Of a DNA stretch of 64,000 nucleotides, positions 40,963 through 49,224 are shown piece by piece. Source of the stretch: Trebonia sp963777905 (GTDB lineage Bacteria > Actinomycetota > Actinomycetes > Streptosporangiales > Streptosporangiaceae); the NCBI GenBank assembly GCA_963777905.1, contig CAVZSM010000018.1:24238-88237 (forward strand), written 5' to 3'. The notes under the pieces are model-generated. The model searched no databases and was not told the DNA's origin. It was given only the letters and a program-made list of their open reading frames with translations. Made by a program: the position numbers and the translations under genes. The number at the start of each line of letters is the position of its first letter. Position 1 is the stretch's first letter.

Positions 40963-42173
40963 GACCCCGACGTGATGCCGGAGTAGTCGGCGACGACCCG
41001 CAGCCCGGGCTCTCCCGACGGCGGGTCATAAGTGGCGAACTGCTCCTGGTAGCCGATCCCGGCCCTGGTCAGCGCCTGGCCGGGGGAGTAGAAGCCGGGG
41101 ACGGTCAGGTGCATGGCGTCCCCGGCGGGCGCGGTGAGGGTGAGCTCGGCGGCGTCGGCGTAGAACAGCAGCGCGCCGCCGTCGGTGGTGCGCAGCCCGT
41201 ACACCGGGCCGGACGGGGAGTGCGCGTCGGTGACCGACGACGCGGGCAGCTTGCCCTGCCAGAACGCGCGGTCCATGAGGTCCGCGAGGTTCCCCGGATT
41301 CGGCAGCTGCCCTGTGCCGTCCAGCGACGAGGCGGTGACCTGGGCGATCTGCCCGGCGGGGACGGCCAGCGCCGTCGCGGCGGTCACCGGGGCCGCCAGG
41401 CCGCCGGCGCCGAGCGACACCGCGGCGGGGGTCATGCCCGTGAGCAGGTACGGCTCGACCGCGTTCTTCCACGGCGCGCCAGGCCCGGTCTGGGTGAACA
41501 GCAGGTACTCCGTGCTGGTGATCTTCGCGGGCGCGGCCAGCTCGGCGTTGGCGACCTGGACGACAAACCAGCGCGGGTAGGCGGTCTCGCGCGGGATGTA
41601 GTACTGCGCCCGCTGCGGCCCGAAGGCCGGGTACGTCGCCGCGTTCTGCGCCTGCTGCAGCCGGTACAGGCCGGCGTCGACCGCGTAGCTGCTGCCGGTC
41701 TCGATCGCGGCGAGGACGGAGTCGCTGCGCTGCGCGTTCGCCGTGTTGTTGGCGGTCGTGTAGTTCGCGAGCACCTGGCTCGCCTGCGCCATGGTCAGCG
41801 CCCCCTGCCCGGCAGGAGACGGCGGCGCGGTGGGCGCCACCGGGGCCACGGTCGGCAGCGGCGACGACTTCGCCGCCCCGGGCTGGCCGCCGAAATTCCC
41901 GGTCAGCACCAGGGCGGCGCCGACGCTGGCGGCCGCGACCGCGACCACGGCGGCCATCACCCAGCGCACCCGGGCCCGCCGGCGCCGGCGCGGCGGCCAG
42001 TCCGCATCCAGGTCGCGCCAGTCCCAGCTGGCAGTGGGGGGTTCGCCCGGGTCCCGCTCCCAGGTGATCGGGTACAGATCGGTGCCGTCGTCTTCTTCTG
42101 AACGGAAGGTGTCTTCGCCTCCATACGGGTCATGGCGACCGGACGGCGGCCTGCCGTAATCCCATGGGCTCAT
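40959..42173 (-). CDS. membrane-anchored extracellular protein (DUF8094-like)
   Basis: 404 residues: an acidic, proline-rich cytoplasmic N-terminus of about 65 residues, a basic RRRRRARVRW stop, a single membrane segment at about 72-90 (VMAAVVAVAAASVGAALVL), a Pro/Ala linker and a large extracellular domain (ALTMAQASQVLANYTTANNTANAQRSD). The domain pattern resembles the DUF8094 proteins of streptomycetes. Role unknown. It faces trpS across a 122-bp gap in the same direction. Confidence 0.8.
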   Translation of the reverse strand: MSPWDYGRPPSGRHDPYGGEDTFRSEEDDGTDLYPITWERDPGEPPTASWDWRDLDADWPPRRRRRARVRWVMAAVVAVAAASVGAALVLTGNFGGQPGAAKSSPLPTVAPVAPTAPPSPAGQGALTMAQASQVLANYTTANNTANAQRSDSVLAAIETGSSYAVDAGLYRLQQAQNAATYPAFGPQRAQYYIPRETAYPRWFVVQVANAELAAPAKITSTEYLLFTQTGPGAPWKNAVEPYLLTGMTPAAVSLGAGGLAAPVTAATALAVPAGQIAQVTASSLDGTGQLPNPGNLADLMDRAFWQGKLPASSVTDAHSPSGPVYGLRTTDGGALLFYADAAELTLTAPAGDAMHLTVPGFYSPGQALTRAGIGYQEQFATYDPPSGEPGLRVVADYSGITSGS

Positions 42174-42295
42174 CTGGCGCTCCCCAGCTCCGACCCGTAA
42201 CCCGGGTGTCAGCTACCCGTCACCAGGTACTACGCAGCGGTCACCGGCCAGGTTCAACCGCGTCCGCGGCCAGTTTCTGTTTCCCTCGGTGCGGG

Positions 42296-43276
42296 CTAGT
42301 ACCGCATCCCCATCGCCGTGCGCACCTCCTCCAGCGTGGCGTCCGCGATCTCCCGTGCCCGCGCGCAGCCGTCGCGGAGCACGGCCCGCGCGAAGGCGGG
42401 ATCCGCGGCGAGCGCGGCGCGCCTGGCGCGGATCGGCGCGAACCGCTCGTTGACCGCCTCGGTCACCGTCTTCTTGAGCGCGGCGGCCCCGCCGTCGCCG
42501 ATCTCCCCGGCCAGCGCGACGGGATCGGCGTCCAGGCACAGCGCGGCGAGCAGCACGAGGGAGGAGACTTCTGGCCGCCCGGCGGGGTCATAGGAAATAG
42601 TCCGAACGGAATCGGTCTTCGCCCCTTTGATCAGCCTGGCTGTCTCGTCGGGGGTCGCCCGGATGGCGATCGCGTTGCCGCGGCTCTTGCTCATCTTCGT
42701 GCCGTCCGTGCCGAGCAGCAGCGGCGCCCGCGACAGCATCGCCTCCGGCTCGGGGAACGTGCGCCCGTATCGCTCGTTGAACCGGCGGGCGATCAGCCGG
42801 GTGACCTCCAGGTGCGGCAGCTGGTCCTTCCCGACCGGCACCAGCGTCGCCTTGCAGAACAGGATGTCGGCCGCCTGGTGCGCCGGATAGCTGAACATCA
42901 GCCCGCTGACGGACGACTGCCGCGAGTGCGCGATCTCGTCCTTCACGGTCGGGTTCCTGTTCAGCTCCGGCACCGACACAAGGCTGAGGAACGGCAGCAG
43001 CAGCTGGTTCAGCGCCGGGACCGCGCTGTGCGCGAAGACCGTCGTGCGCCCCGGGTCGATCCCGATGGCCAGGTAGTCCAGCACCAGGCCGAGGACGTGC
43101 TCGTCGAGGCGCTCGGCGGTGTCCCGGTCGGTGAGCACCTGGTAGTCGGCGACGAGCACGAATACCTCGGCCCCGCCGTCCTGCAGCCGGACCCGGTTCT
43201 GCAGGCTGCCGAAGTAGTGGCCGAGGTGCAGCGGCCCGGTCGGCCGGTCGCCGGTCAGCACCCGTGTCGTGGTCAT
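42296..43276 (-). CDS. trpS: tryptophanyl-tRNA synthetase, auxiliary TrpRS1-like form
   Basis: 326 residues. The class I signature is RPTGPLHLGHYFG (HIGH as HLGH) and the second motif is KMSKSRGN near residue 200, both intact. The DRPTGPLHLGHYFGSLQNRVRLQ beginning fits the auxiliary actinomycete TrpRS group rather than the housekeeping GIQPTG form; in Streptomyces this type confers indolmycin resistance and is controlled by attenuation. The same kind of control is visible here (leader peptide at 43389-43427 and terminator at 43318-43346). Resistance is inferred, not shown. Confidence 0.92.
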   Translation of the reverse strand: MTTTRVLTGDRPTGPLHLGHYFGSLQNRVRLQDGGAEVFVLVADYQVLTDRDTAERLDEHVLGLVLDYLAIGIDPGRTTVFAHSAVPALNQLLLPFLSLVSVPELNRNPTVKDEIAHSRQSSVSGLMFSYPAHQAADILFCKATLVPVGKDQLPHLEVTRLIARRFNERYGRTFPEPEAMLSRAPLLLGTDGTKMSKSRGNAIAIRATPDETARLIKGAKTDSVRTISYDPAGRPEVSSLVLLAALCLDADPVALAGEIGDGGAAALKKTVTEAVNERFAPIRARRAALAADPAFARAVLRDGCARAREIADATLEEVRTAMGMRY

Positions 43277-43317
43277 GGGGTCGCTCCCTGTCTCAGCGGG
43301 GGACGACCCGGTCAGCG

Positions 43318-43346
43318 AAAAGGCCGTCCCATAGTGATGGACGGCC
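43318..43346 (-). terminator. attenuator terminator hairpin in the trpS leader
   Basis: On the minus strand GGCCGTCC (43339-43346) and GGACGGCC (43322-43329) form a perfect 8-bp stem with a 9-nt loop, followed by UUUU (43318-43321). It lies about 42 nt before the trpS ATG and would stop transcription unless the antiterminator forms. Confidence 0.85.
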
Positions 43347-43400
43347 GTTCTGCTAGCTTCTCAGCGCGCGCGGCGAAGGCAGCCGTCCCTATTCGGGACG
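43322..43400 (-). promoter_or_regulatory. ribosome-mediated tryptophan attenuator, segments 1-4
   Basis: Four complementary segments can be seen in transcript order: 1 CGTCCC (43395-43400, next to the Trp codons), 2 GGGACGGC (43382-43389), 3 GGCCGTCC (43339-43346), 4 GGACGGCC (43322-43329). Pairing 1:2 and 3:4 gives termination. A ribosome stalled on the Trp codons covers segment 1, so 2:3 can pair and block the terminator. This is the classical trp-leader logic. Confidence 0.82.
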
Positions 43401-43427
43401 CCACCAGCCCTGAAGCACGCCGCGCAT
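43389..43427 (-). CDS. trpS leader peptide with tandem Trp codons
   Basis: A 12-residue frame, MRGVLQGWWRPE, ends in TAG. Residues 8-9 are consecutive TGG codons. It lies 112 nt upstream of trpS and overlaps segments 1 and 2 of the attenuator. A TATCCT -10 box (43435-43440) ends seven bases before its ATG, so the leader itself would be translated from a leaderless transcript. Too short to be found by ordinary gene callers. Confidence 0.85.
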   Translation of the reverse strand: MRGVLQGWWRPE

Positions 43428-43463
43428 ACTGACAAGGATAACCGCCAGCAGTGGAGGCCGCAC

Positions 43464-43922
43464 ATGACAGACCGCCCGCCGTTGCCCCCGTTCAGCCGCG
43501 AGACCGCGCTGCAGAAGGTGCAGGCAGCCGAGGACGCCTGGAACACCCGCGACCCCGAGCGGCTGGCGGCCGCGTACACCGCCGATTCCGTGTGGCGCAA
43601 CCGCGACAGGTTCATCGCCGGCCGGGACGAGATCGTCGCGTTCCTGACCGGGAAGTGGCAGCGCGAGCTCGACTACGCGCTGCGGAAGAACCTCTGGACG
43701 TTCGGCGAGAACCGCATCGCGGTGCGCTTTCAGTACGAGTCGCATGACGCGGCGGGGCAGTGGTGGCGGTCCTACGGGAACGAGCTGTGGGAGTTCGACT
43801 CCCGCGGGCTGATGCGCCGCCGCGAGGCCAGCATCAACGACGTGCCGATCGCGGAGTCCGAGCGTCGCATCTTCGGGCCGCGGCCGGAGGCGGAGCGGGG
43901 TACCGAGTTTTCCCTTCGCTGA
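43464..43922 (+). CDS. DUF1348/SnoaL-like nuclear transport factor 2 family protein
   Basis: The 152-residue protein has the DUF1348 pattern: FSRETALQKVQAAEDAWNTRDPERLAAAYTADSVWRNRDRFIAGRDEIVAFLTGKWQRELDYALRKNLW, then FQYESHDAAGQWWRSYGNELWEFD and MRRREASINDVPI. NTF2-fold proteins of this type are of uncertain function. It is divergent from the trpS leader and shares its upstream region. Confidence 0.88.
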   Translation: MTDRPPLPPFSRETALQKVQAAEDAWNTRDPERLAAAYTADSVWRNRDRFIAGRDEIVAFLTGKWQRELDYALRKNLWTFGENRIAVRFQYESHDAAGQWWRSYGNELWEFDSRGLMRRREASINDVPIAESERRIFGPRPEAERGTEFSLR

Positions 43923-43945
43923 GGTGGTCGTGAAAGGCTAGCGGC

Positions 43946-44953
43946 ATGGAGTACACGCATCTAGGCCGCTCGGGCCTTTCGGTGAGCCGACTGTGCCTCG
44001 GGACAATGAACTTCGGGTCGCTGACCCCCGCTGCCGAGGCCCACGCCATCATGGACCACGCCCACGAACTCGGCATGAACTTCTTCGACACCGCCAACAC
44101 CTACGGCCGCGCGCAGTCACCGCCAGGCCAGGTGGCGAAGAACGACCAGTCGCACGCCGGGTGGACCGAGGAGATCATCGGCGACTGGCTCGCGCAGGGC
44201 GGCGGCCGGCGCGAGCGCACGGTCCTGGCGACAAAGCTCTACGGCGACATGACCTCATGGCCGAACGACGGCAAGCTGTCCGCGCTGAACATCCGCCGCG
44301 CCTGCGACGCGTCGCTGCGCCGGCTGCGGACCGACTACATCGACGTGTACCAGATGCACCACGTGGACCGCGCCACCCCGTGGGACGAGATCTGGCAGGC
44401 GATGCAGGTGCTCGTCACCCAGGGCAAGGTCCTGTACGTGGGCTCGTCGAACTTCGCGGGCTGGGACATCGCGCGGGCGTGCGAGACCGCGCGGGCCAGG
44501 GACTTCACCGGACTGGTCAGCGAGCAGTCGCTGTACAACCTGATGACCCGCGCCATCGAGCTCGAGGTGCTGCCCGCCGCCCGTGCCTACGGTGTGGGCG
44601 TCATCCCGTGGTCCCCGCTGGAGGGCGGCCTGCTCGGCGGCGTGCTGAAGTCCGAGCGGGAGGGACGGCGGCGGCTGGCCGGCCGGTCGAAGCAGCAGGT
44701 GGAAAGCCACCGCGAGGAGATACAGGCGTACGAGGACCTGTGCGACAAGCTCGGCGAGGAACCCGCCAGCGTGGCGCTCGCCTGGCTGCTCCACGTCGAC
44801 GGGGTGACCGCGCCGATCATCGGGCCGCGCACGCTCGCCCAGCTCGACAGCGCGCAGCGGGCGCTGCAGGTCACGCTCGACGAGGACGTGCTGGCCAGGC
44901 TGGATGAGATCTTCCCCGGGCACAAGCCGGCCCCGGAGGACTACGCCTGGTGA
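43946..44953 (+). CDS. aldo/keto reductase
   Basis: The 335-residue protein has the AKR barrel motifs: YTHLGRSGLSVSRLCLGTMNFG, MNFFDTANTYG (catalytic Asp and Tyr), VLATKLYGDM (Lys), YIDVYQMHHVD (His) and VGSSNFAGWDIA. The C-terminal VTAPIIGPRTLAQLDSAQRAL contacts NADPH. It belongs to the group related to L-glyceraldehyde-3-phosphate reductase/YhdN. The LtrA-like gene follows within 10 bp. Confidence 0.9.
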   Translation: MEYTHLGRSGLSVSRLCLGTMNFGSLTPAAEAHAIMDHAHELGMNFFDTANTYGRAQSPPGQVAKNDQSHAGWTEEIIGDWLAQGGGRRERTVLATKLYGDMTSWPNDGKLSALNIRRACDASLRRLRTDYIDVYQMHHVDRATPWDEIWQAMQVLVTQGKVLYVGSSNFAGWDIARACETARARDFTGLVSEQSLYNLMTRAIELEVLPAARAYGVGVIPWSPLEGGLLGGVLKSEREGRRRLAGRSKQQVESHREEIQAYEDLCDKLGEEPASVALAWLLHVDGVTAPIIGPRTLAQLDSAQRALQVTLDEDVLARLDEIFPGHKPAPEDYAW

Positions 44954-44963
44954 GCGCCAGGAG

Positions 44964-46160
44964 GTGAGCGCGGAGGCCGCCGGCGTCCCCGGCGCCCCGG
45001 CCGCGCGCCGGCTGCTGCGGGACCGCACGGGCGGCAACCGGGTCACGAACATCGAGCTGTTCTTCGACCTGGTGTACGTCTTCGCGGTCACGCAGCTGTC
45101 GCACAACCTGGTGCAGCATCCCACCGTGCGCAGCGCCCTCCAGTCGGCGCTGCTGCTGGCGATGGTGTGGCTGGCCTGGGCCTACACCACGTGGGTCACC
45201 AACTGGATGGACCCGGAACGCATCGAGGTCCGCCTGCTGCTCGTCGTGCTCGCGCTGCTCAGCCTGGCGATGTCGGCGGCGCTGCCGCGCGCCTTCGACG
45301 ACCTGGGCTGGGTGGTCGGCGCGTCCTACGCCGTGCAGCAGGTGGGCCGCAGCGTGTTCATGGTGGTCACGCTGCGCGGCCCGCTGCAGCGGAACTACGA
45401 GCGGATCCTCGCCTGGTGCACGGTCAGCGGCGCGCTGGCCGTGGCCGGCGGCCTGGCCGGCGGCCATGCCAGGGAACTGCTGTGGCTGCTCGCCGTCTGC
45501 ATCGACGTGGCCGGCGGTCTCACCGGGTTCGCGACCCCGTTCCTCGGCCGGTCCCGCACCGCGGACTGGACGATCGAGGGCGGCCACTTCGCCGAGCGGT
45601 GCCAGGGGTTCATCCTGATCGCGATCGGCGAGTCGATCGTCATCATCGGCGCCACCCTGTCCGCGACGCGGCACATCACCGCCGCCACGGTCGCGGCGTT
45701 CGTCGTGTCGTTCGCGGGCTCGGTGGCGCTATGGTGGCTGTACTTCGACCGGTCGGCCGGCGCGAGCGCGGAGGTGATCGAATCCTCAGACGACCCGGGC
45801 CGGATCGCCCGCACCGCCTACCACCTGGTCCACCCGCTGATGGTGGCCGGCATCATCGTCACCGCGGCGGGCGATGAGAAGATCCTCACGTCCCCGTCAT
45901 CGTCGGCGCCCGCGTCGTCCGCCTGGATGATCCTCGGCGGCCCCGCGCTGTTCCTCGCCGGGCACGCCGCCTTCAAGTTCATGGTCTGGCGGGTGGTCCC
46001 GTGGACCAGGCTCGCCGGCATCGCCGTGCTGGCGCTGCTTGCCCTCGCCGTCCCCGTGCTCCCCGAGATCGCGCTCGCCGCCTGCGCGGCCGCCGTGGTC
46101 GCCGTCGTGGCGGCCCTGGACCGGGTGGGAGTGGCTACTCGTCCTCGTCAGTCTCCATGA
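44964..46160 (+). CDS. low temperature requirement protein A (LtrA) family membrane protein
   Basis: About 398 residues from GTG 44964. The N-terminal RTGGNRVTNIELFFDLVYVFAVTQLSHNL is the LtrA signature. Ten or so hydrophobic segments follow (for example LLLAMVWLAWAYTTWV, FILIAIGESIVIIGATL, LAGIAVLALLALAVPVL), so it is an integral membrane protein. The transport or sensing role is unknown. It is likely cotranscribed with the aldo/keto reductase. Its last 26 bases overlap a convergent small gene. Confidence 0.88.
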   Translation: MSAEAAGVPGAPAARRLLRDRTGGNRVTNIELFFDLVYVFAVTQLSHNLVQHPTVRSALQSALLLAMVWLAWAYTTWVTNWMDPERIEVRLLLVVLALLSLAMSAALPRAFDDLGWVVGASYAVQQVGRSVFMVVTLRGPLQRNYERILAWCTVSGALAVAGGLAGGHARELLWLLAVCIDVAGGLTGFATPFLGRSRTADWTIEGGHFAERCQGFILIAIGESIVIIGATLSATRHITAATVAAFVVSFAGSVALWWLYFDRSAGASAEVIESSDDPGRIARTAYHLVHPLMVAGIIVTAAGDEKILTSPSSSAPASSAWMILGGPALFLAGHAAFKFMVWRVVPWTRLAGIAVLALLALAVPVLPEIALAACAAAVVAVVAALDRVGVATRPRQSP

Positions 46161-46347
46161 CGACGCTGATGCTGTCGTTGGCCAGCAGGAACGAGATGTC
46201 CTCCAGGCTCTTGGCGATCGAGAACAGCAGGAACGGCACGGCCGCCTGCGCGTCGCCGCTCAGCATCCCCGCCGCCACCCGCAGCTGGGCGCTGTAGTCG
46301 GAGCCGATGTCTTCCTGGAGCGCGTCCAGCAGCCCGTCGTCGTCCAC
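46135..46347 (-). CDS. small acidic protein, unknown function
   Basis: Seventy residues from GTG 46347: DDDGLLDALQEDIGSDYSAQLRVAAGMLSGDAQAAVPFLLFSIAKSLEDISFLLANDSISVVMETDEDE. Codon bias is normal for the genome, which supports it as a real gene. A TAGGAT hexamer ends seven bases before the GTG. The central part is hydrophobic but too mixed for a clear membrane span. It overlaps the LtrA gene end by 26 nt. Confidence 0.6.
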   Translation of the reverse strand: MDDDGLLDALQEDIGSDYSAQLRVAAGMLSGDAQAAVPFLLFSIAKSLEDISFLLANDSISVVMETDEDE

Positions 46348-46364
46348 GTTCGGAATCCTAATGC

Positions 46365-46403
46365 AAAACGTGCCGGGCCCGGCGGGAGGTCGGGCCCGGC
46401 ACG
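46365..46403 (-). terminator. strong terminator after the principal sigma factor gene
   Basis: CGTGCCGGGCCCG (46391-46403 on the minus strand) and its exact complement (46369-46381) form a 13-bp stem with a 9-nt loop, followed by UUUU (46365-46368). It lies 21 nt after the hrdB-like stop codon. Confidence 0.88.
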
Positions 46404-46424
46404 CGGGCAGAGGCGAAAGGCCCC

Positions 46425-47792
46425 TTAAGAGGCGAAGTCGAGCAGCGGCTGCGCCCTCGACGGGTGCCGCAGCTTCGACAGCGACTGCTTCTCGAGCTGG
46501 CGGATCCGCTCCCTGGTCAGGCCGAGCGCGCGGCCGATCTCGTCCAGGGTGTGCGGGTTGCCGTCGTACAGGCCGAACCGCATCGCCATGATCGTCGCCT
46601 CGCGCGGGGTGAGCGCGTCCAGCGCCGACCGCAGCTGCTCGGCCATCAGCTGACGGTCGACCAGCTCGGAGGCCTCAGGCGCGTCCACGTCCTCGATGAG
46701 GTCGCCGATCGAGGTCTCGCCGTCCTCGCCGATCGTGGAGTCGAGCGAGATCGGCTGCCGCGACGTGCGCAGCAGCTCCTCGATCTGGTCCGGGGTCCTG
46801 TCAAGCTCGACGGCCAGCTCCTCGGGGGTGGGCTCGCGGCCGAGACGCTGGTGCATGTCACGCTCGACGCGCGACAGCTTGGACAGCATCTCCAGCACGT
46901 GCACCGGCAGCCGGATCGTCCGCGCGGAGTCAGCGAAACCACGCTGGATCGCCTGCCGGATCCACCACATCGCGTAGGTGGAGAACTTGTAGCCCTTCGA
47001 GTAGTCGAACTTCTCGACCGCGCGGATCAGGCCCAGGTTTCCTTCCTGCACGACGTCAAGCAGCGACAGCCCCCGGTCGCTGTACTTCTTCGCGACGGAG
47101 ACCACCAGCCGGAGGTTCGCCTCGAGCATGTGCGCCTTGGCGCGCCGCCCGTCCTCGGCGACGAGCTCAAGGTCGTGACGGCGCTCGGGCGACAGGTCAG
47201 GCTCGGTGTCCAGCTTGTGCTCGGCGAACAGCCCCGCCTCGATCCGCTTGGCCAGGTCTACCTCCTGCTCGGCGGTGAGCAGGCTGGTCCGGCCAATGGA
47301 CTTCAGGTAGGTGTGCACCGAGTCGCCCATGGCGGGCGTCTGGTCGTCGAGGTCAACCGCGTCGGTGTACGAGGCGACGTCCGCCTCGATCGAGGCGATC
47401 TCGTCGTCCCCGGCCTCCGGGTCCGCGCCCCCGTCCGCAGTGGAAGAGCCGGCGTCGGCGGAGGCCTTCTTTGACCGGCCCCTCTTGGCGGCGGTAGCCT
47501 TCGAAGCGGTGCCCTTCACCGTGGCGTCCGAGACGGCCGCAAGGTCCGACAGGGCGACCTTGAGGCCGGACCCCTTGTCGGTCTCCTCGTCGGCCAGCCG
47601 GACACCGGCCTCGCTCAGCTCACGGAGAATGGACCGAGCCTCGGCGGGGGTAAGCCCCGCCTGCTCGAAGGCAGTCCGCAGGTCCGAAAGGGACAGGTGG
47701 CCCTGGCTGCGACCGCGCTGGATCAGGTCGTCCACGCGAGTCGAGCTAGCGTCCTCGTCAGTCGCCGGGGCGGCCATGGCGATCCGCGGCAT
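46425..47792 (-). CDS. hrdB: principal RNA polymerase sigma factor (RpoD/HrdB/SigA type)
   Basis: The 455-residue protein has an Ala/Lys-rich N-terminus (sigma 1.1-like, VDDLIQRGRSQGHLSLSDLRTAFEQAGLTPAEARSIL). Region 1.2 is DSVHTYLKSIGRTSLLTAEQEVDLAKRIE; region 2 is ANLRLVVSVAKKYSDRGLSLLDVVQEGNLGLIRAVEKFDYSKGYKFSTYAMWWIRQAIQRG; region 3 is IRLPVHVLEMLSKLSRVERDMHQRLGREP. Region 4 is LTPREATIMAMRFGLYDGNPHTLDEIGRALGLTRERIRQLEKQSLSKLRHP. GGAGGGAGGT precedes the ATG. This explains the consensus -10/-35 promoters found in the window. Confidence 0.93.
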   Translation of the reverse strand: MPRIAMAAPATDEDASSTRVDDLIQRGRSQGHLSLSDLRTAFEQAGLTPAEARSILRELSEAGVRLADEETDKGSGLKVALSDLAAVSDATVKGTASKATAAKRGRSKKASADAGSSTADGGADPEAGDDEIASIEADVASYTDAVDLDDQTPAMGDSVHTYLKSIGRTSLLTAEQEVDLAKRIEAGLFAEHKLDTEPDLSPERRHDLELVAEDGRRAKAHMLEANLRLVVSVAKKYSDRGLSLLDVVQEGNLGLIRAVEKFDYSKGYKFSTYAMWWIRQAIQRGFADSARTIRLPVHVLEMLSKLSRVERDMHQRLGREPTPEELAVELDRTPDQIEELLRTSRQPISLDSTIGEDGETSIGDLIEDVDAPEASELVDRQLMAEQLRSALDALTPREATIMAMRFGLYDGNPHTLDEIGRALGLTRERIRQLEKQSLSKLRHPSRAQPLLDFAS

Positions 47793-47890
47793 GAGACACC
47801 TCCCTCCTACTGGTTACGTGCGCGTGCGTCGCGCCGTTCACTACAAACAACGTCTTACGGTCCCCGATGGATGGCTTGTGAGTGAGCCCG

Positions 47891-47904
47891 CCGGTTTTAA
47901 CCGG
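47891..47904. promoter_or_regulatory. CCGGTT-TT-AACCGG inverted repeat upstream of hrdB
   Basis: CCGGTT and AACCGG flank TT about 100 bp before the hrdB ATG, in the only gap between hrdB and menE. It could be a regulator site or part of the hrdB promoter region. No certain promoter hexamers were fixed. Confidence 0.35.
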
Positions 47905-47922
47905 TGTATCTTGCGGGCACTC

Positions 47923-49097
47923 TTAATTAACGCTTAGCGCCGGAAAATGTTCCCGTTCGCGTAACGTTCCTGCCGCCTTGAGGGAAGCCAGGTCGGGCTT
48001 TCCGCTGGCGAGCACGGGGATGGCCCGCGTCAGCACGACCTCACTCGGGCAAGCGTAACGCGGCAGCCGTTCGCTTACATGCGTACGTAGCAATTCTAGA
48101 CTCGGCGGGTCAGCGGGGTCGGCGGGGACCACCACTGCCGTGACCCGCTGGCCCCACTCCGGATCGGCACGCCCGACCACAACGACCTCCAGTACACCAG
48201 GACAGGACTCGAGCACCGCGGCGACCTCGCCGGGGACCACCTTGTGCCCGCCGGTGTTGATCACGTCGTCGGCGCGTCCCCGCACGACTACCCGCCCGTC
48301 GCGGACGTAACCGAGGTCCGAGGTCACGAACTCATCTCCCAGGTCAGGGCCACCGCGGTACCGGTTCATCAGCACCGGCCCCGAGATCCGCAGCAGCCCG
48401 TCCCCTGCGGCCCGCACCGTGACCCCGTCCAGCGGCACCCCGTCGTACACGCAGCCGCCGCAGGTCTCGCTCATCCCGTACGTGGTCACCACCCGCACCC
48501 CGGCCGCCCGCGCCCGGTCGAGCAGCCCCGCGGCGGCGGCCGCGCCGCCGACCAGCACGGCGGCGAACTCCGCCAGCGCCGCCGCGCCGCCCGGCTCGTC
48601 GAGCAGCCGGACCAGCTGAGTCGGCACCACCGACACGTAGGAGCAGCCCGACTCCGACAGCGTCGTGGCGGTCAGAGTCGGAGCAACCGTACGTTCTGAC
48701 GAAGAGAGCAGGGACCTGACGAGGACCTGCAGGCCGGCGACATGGGTCACCGGCAGGCAGCACAGCCAGCCCCCGGCGCCCGTGCCGCCGCGGATAGCCC
48801 CAGCCGGGCCAGCGACGCGCGGGCCGAATGGCGCAGCGCCGCCGCGCTGAGCTCGACGCCCTTCGGCTCGCCGGTGGATCCGGAGGTGGCGATGACCACC
48901 GCTGTGTCTTCCGCCACACCGGCGCCGGGCGCGATGGCGTCGGTCAGCTGGCGGAGCCGCGGGGCCGGCAGGGTCGCGTCGAGCGGCAGGATCGCGGGGC
49001 CGGTGCCGTCCAGCGCTTTCGCGAGAGGGCCGGCGAGCTGGTCCGCGTCCGCGACGGCGTCCCGAAGGAGAACCGCGTGCAAGGGGCGTTTCGTCAC
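47923..49097 (-). CDS. menE: o-succinylbenzoate-CoA ligase (MenE), one-base frameshift
   Basis: From GTG 49097 the first frame encodes TKRPLHAVLLRDAVADADQ, the AMP-binding loop VVIATSGSTGEPKGVELS and ARASLARLG, then runs out of frame. One base over, GGWLCCLPVTHVAGLQVLVRSLL, TTYGMSETCGGCVYDG, GRADDVINTGGHKVVPGEVAAVLES and IPVLASGKPDLASLKA complete a MenE-type ANL ligase. The span is 1175 nt, one short of 392 codons. The missing base is in the run of five C at 48770-48774. MenE activates o-succinylbenzoate for menaquinone. Divergent menC and menD support the call. Confidence 0.82.
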
Positions 49098-49150
49098 GAT
49101 AGCTAAGGTTAGATCCCATGACCGGTCACGCCGCCCCGCCCGCCCAAGGT

Positions 49151-49202
49151 GGTCGATGGGCCATCCACCGCCTTCTATGGCGGTCGATGGCCCATCGACC
49201 GC
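49151..49202. promoter_or_regulatory. paired operator-like palindromes between menE and menC
   Basis: GGTCGATGGGCCATCCACC (49151-49169) and GGTCGATGGCCCATCGACC (49182-49200) are two copies of one 19-bp palindrome, starting 31 bp apart, which is three helical turns. The second is perfect around a single central base and extends to 11-bp arms (49180-49202). They lie 54 bp upstream of the menE GTG and 22 bp upstream of the menC GTG. Cooperative binding of a dimeric regulator is a natural reading. Confidence 0.65.
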
Positions 49203-49224
49203 GTTCGCTGGCGGCGGCGGCGCC

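Noticed and set aside
46464..47474. Long + strand frame opposite the hrdB-like gene
   Set aside because: Composition is that of an antisense shadow; the minus strand encodes an unmistakable sigma factor.
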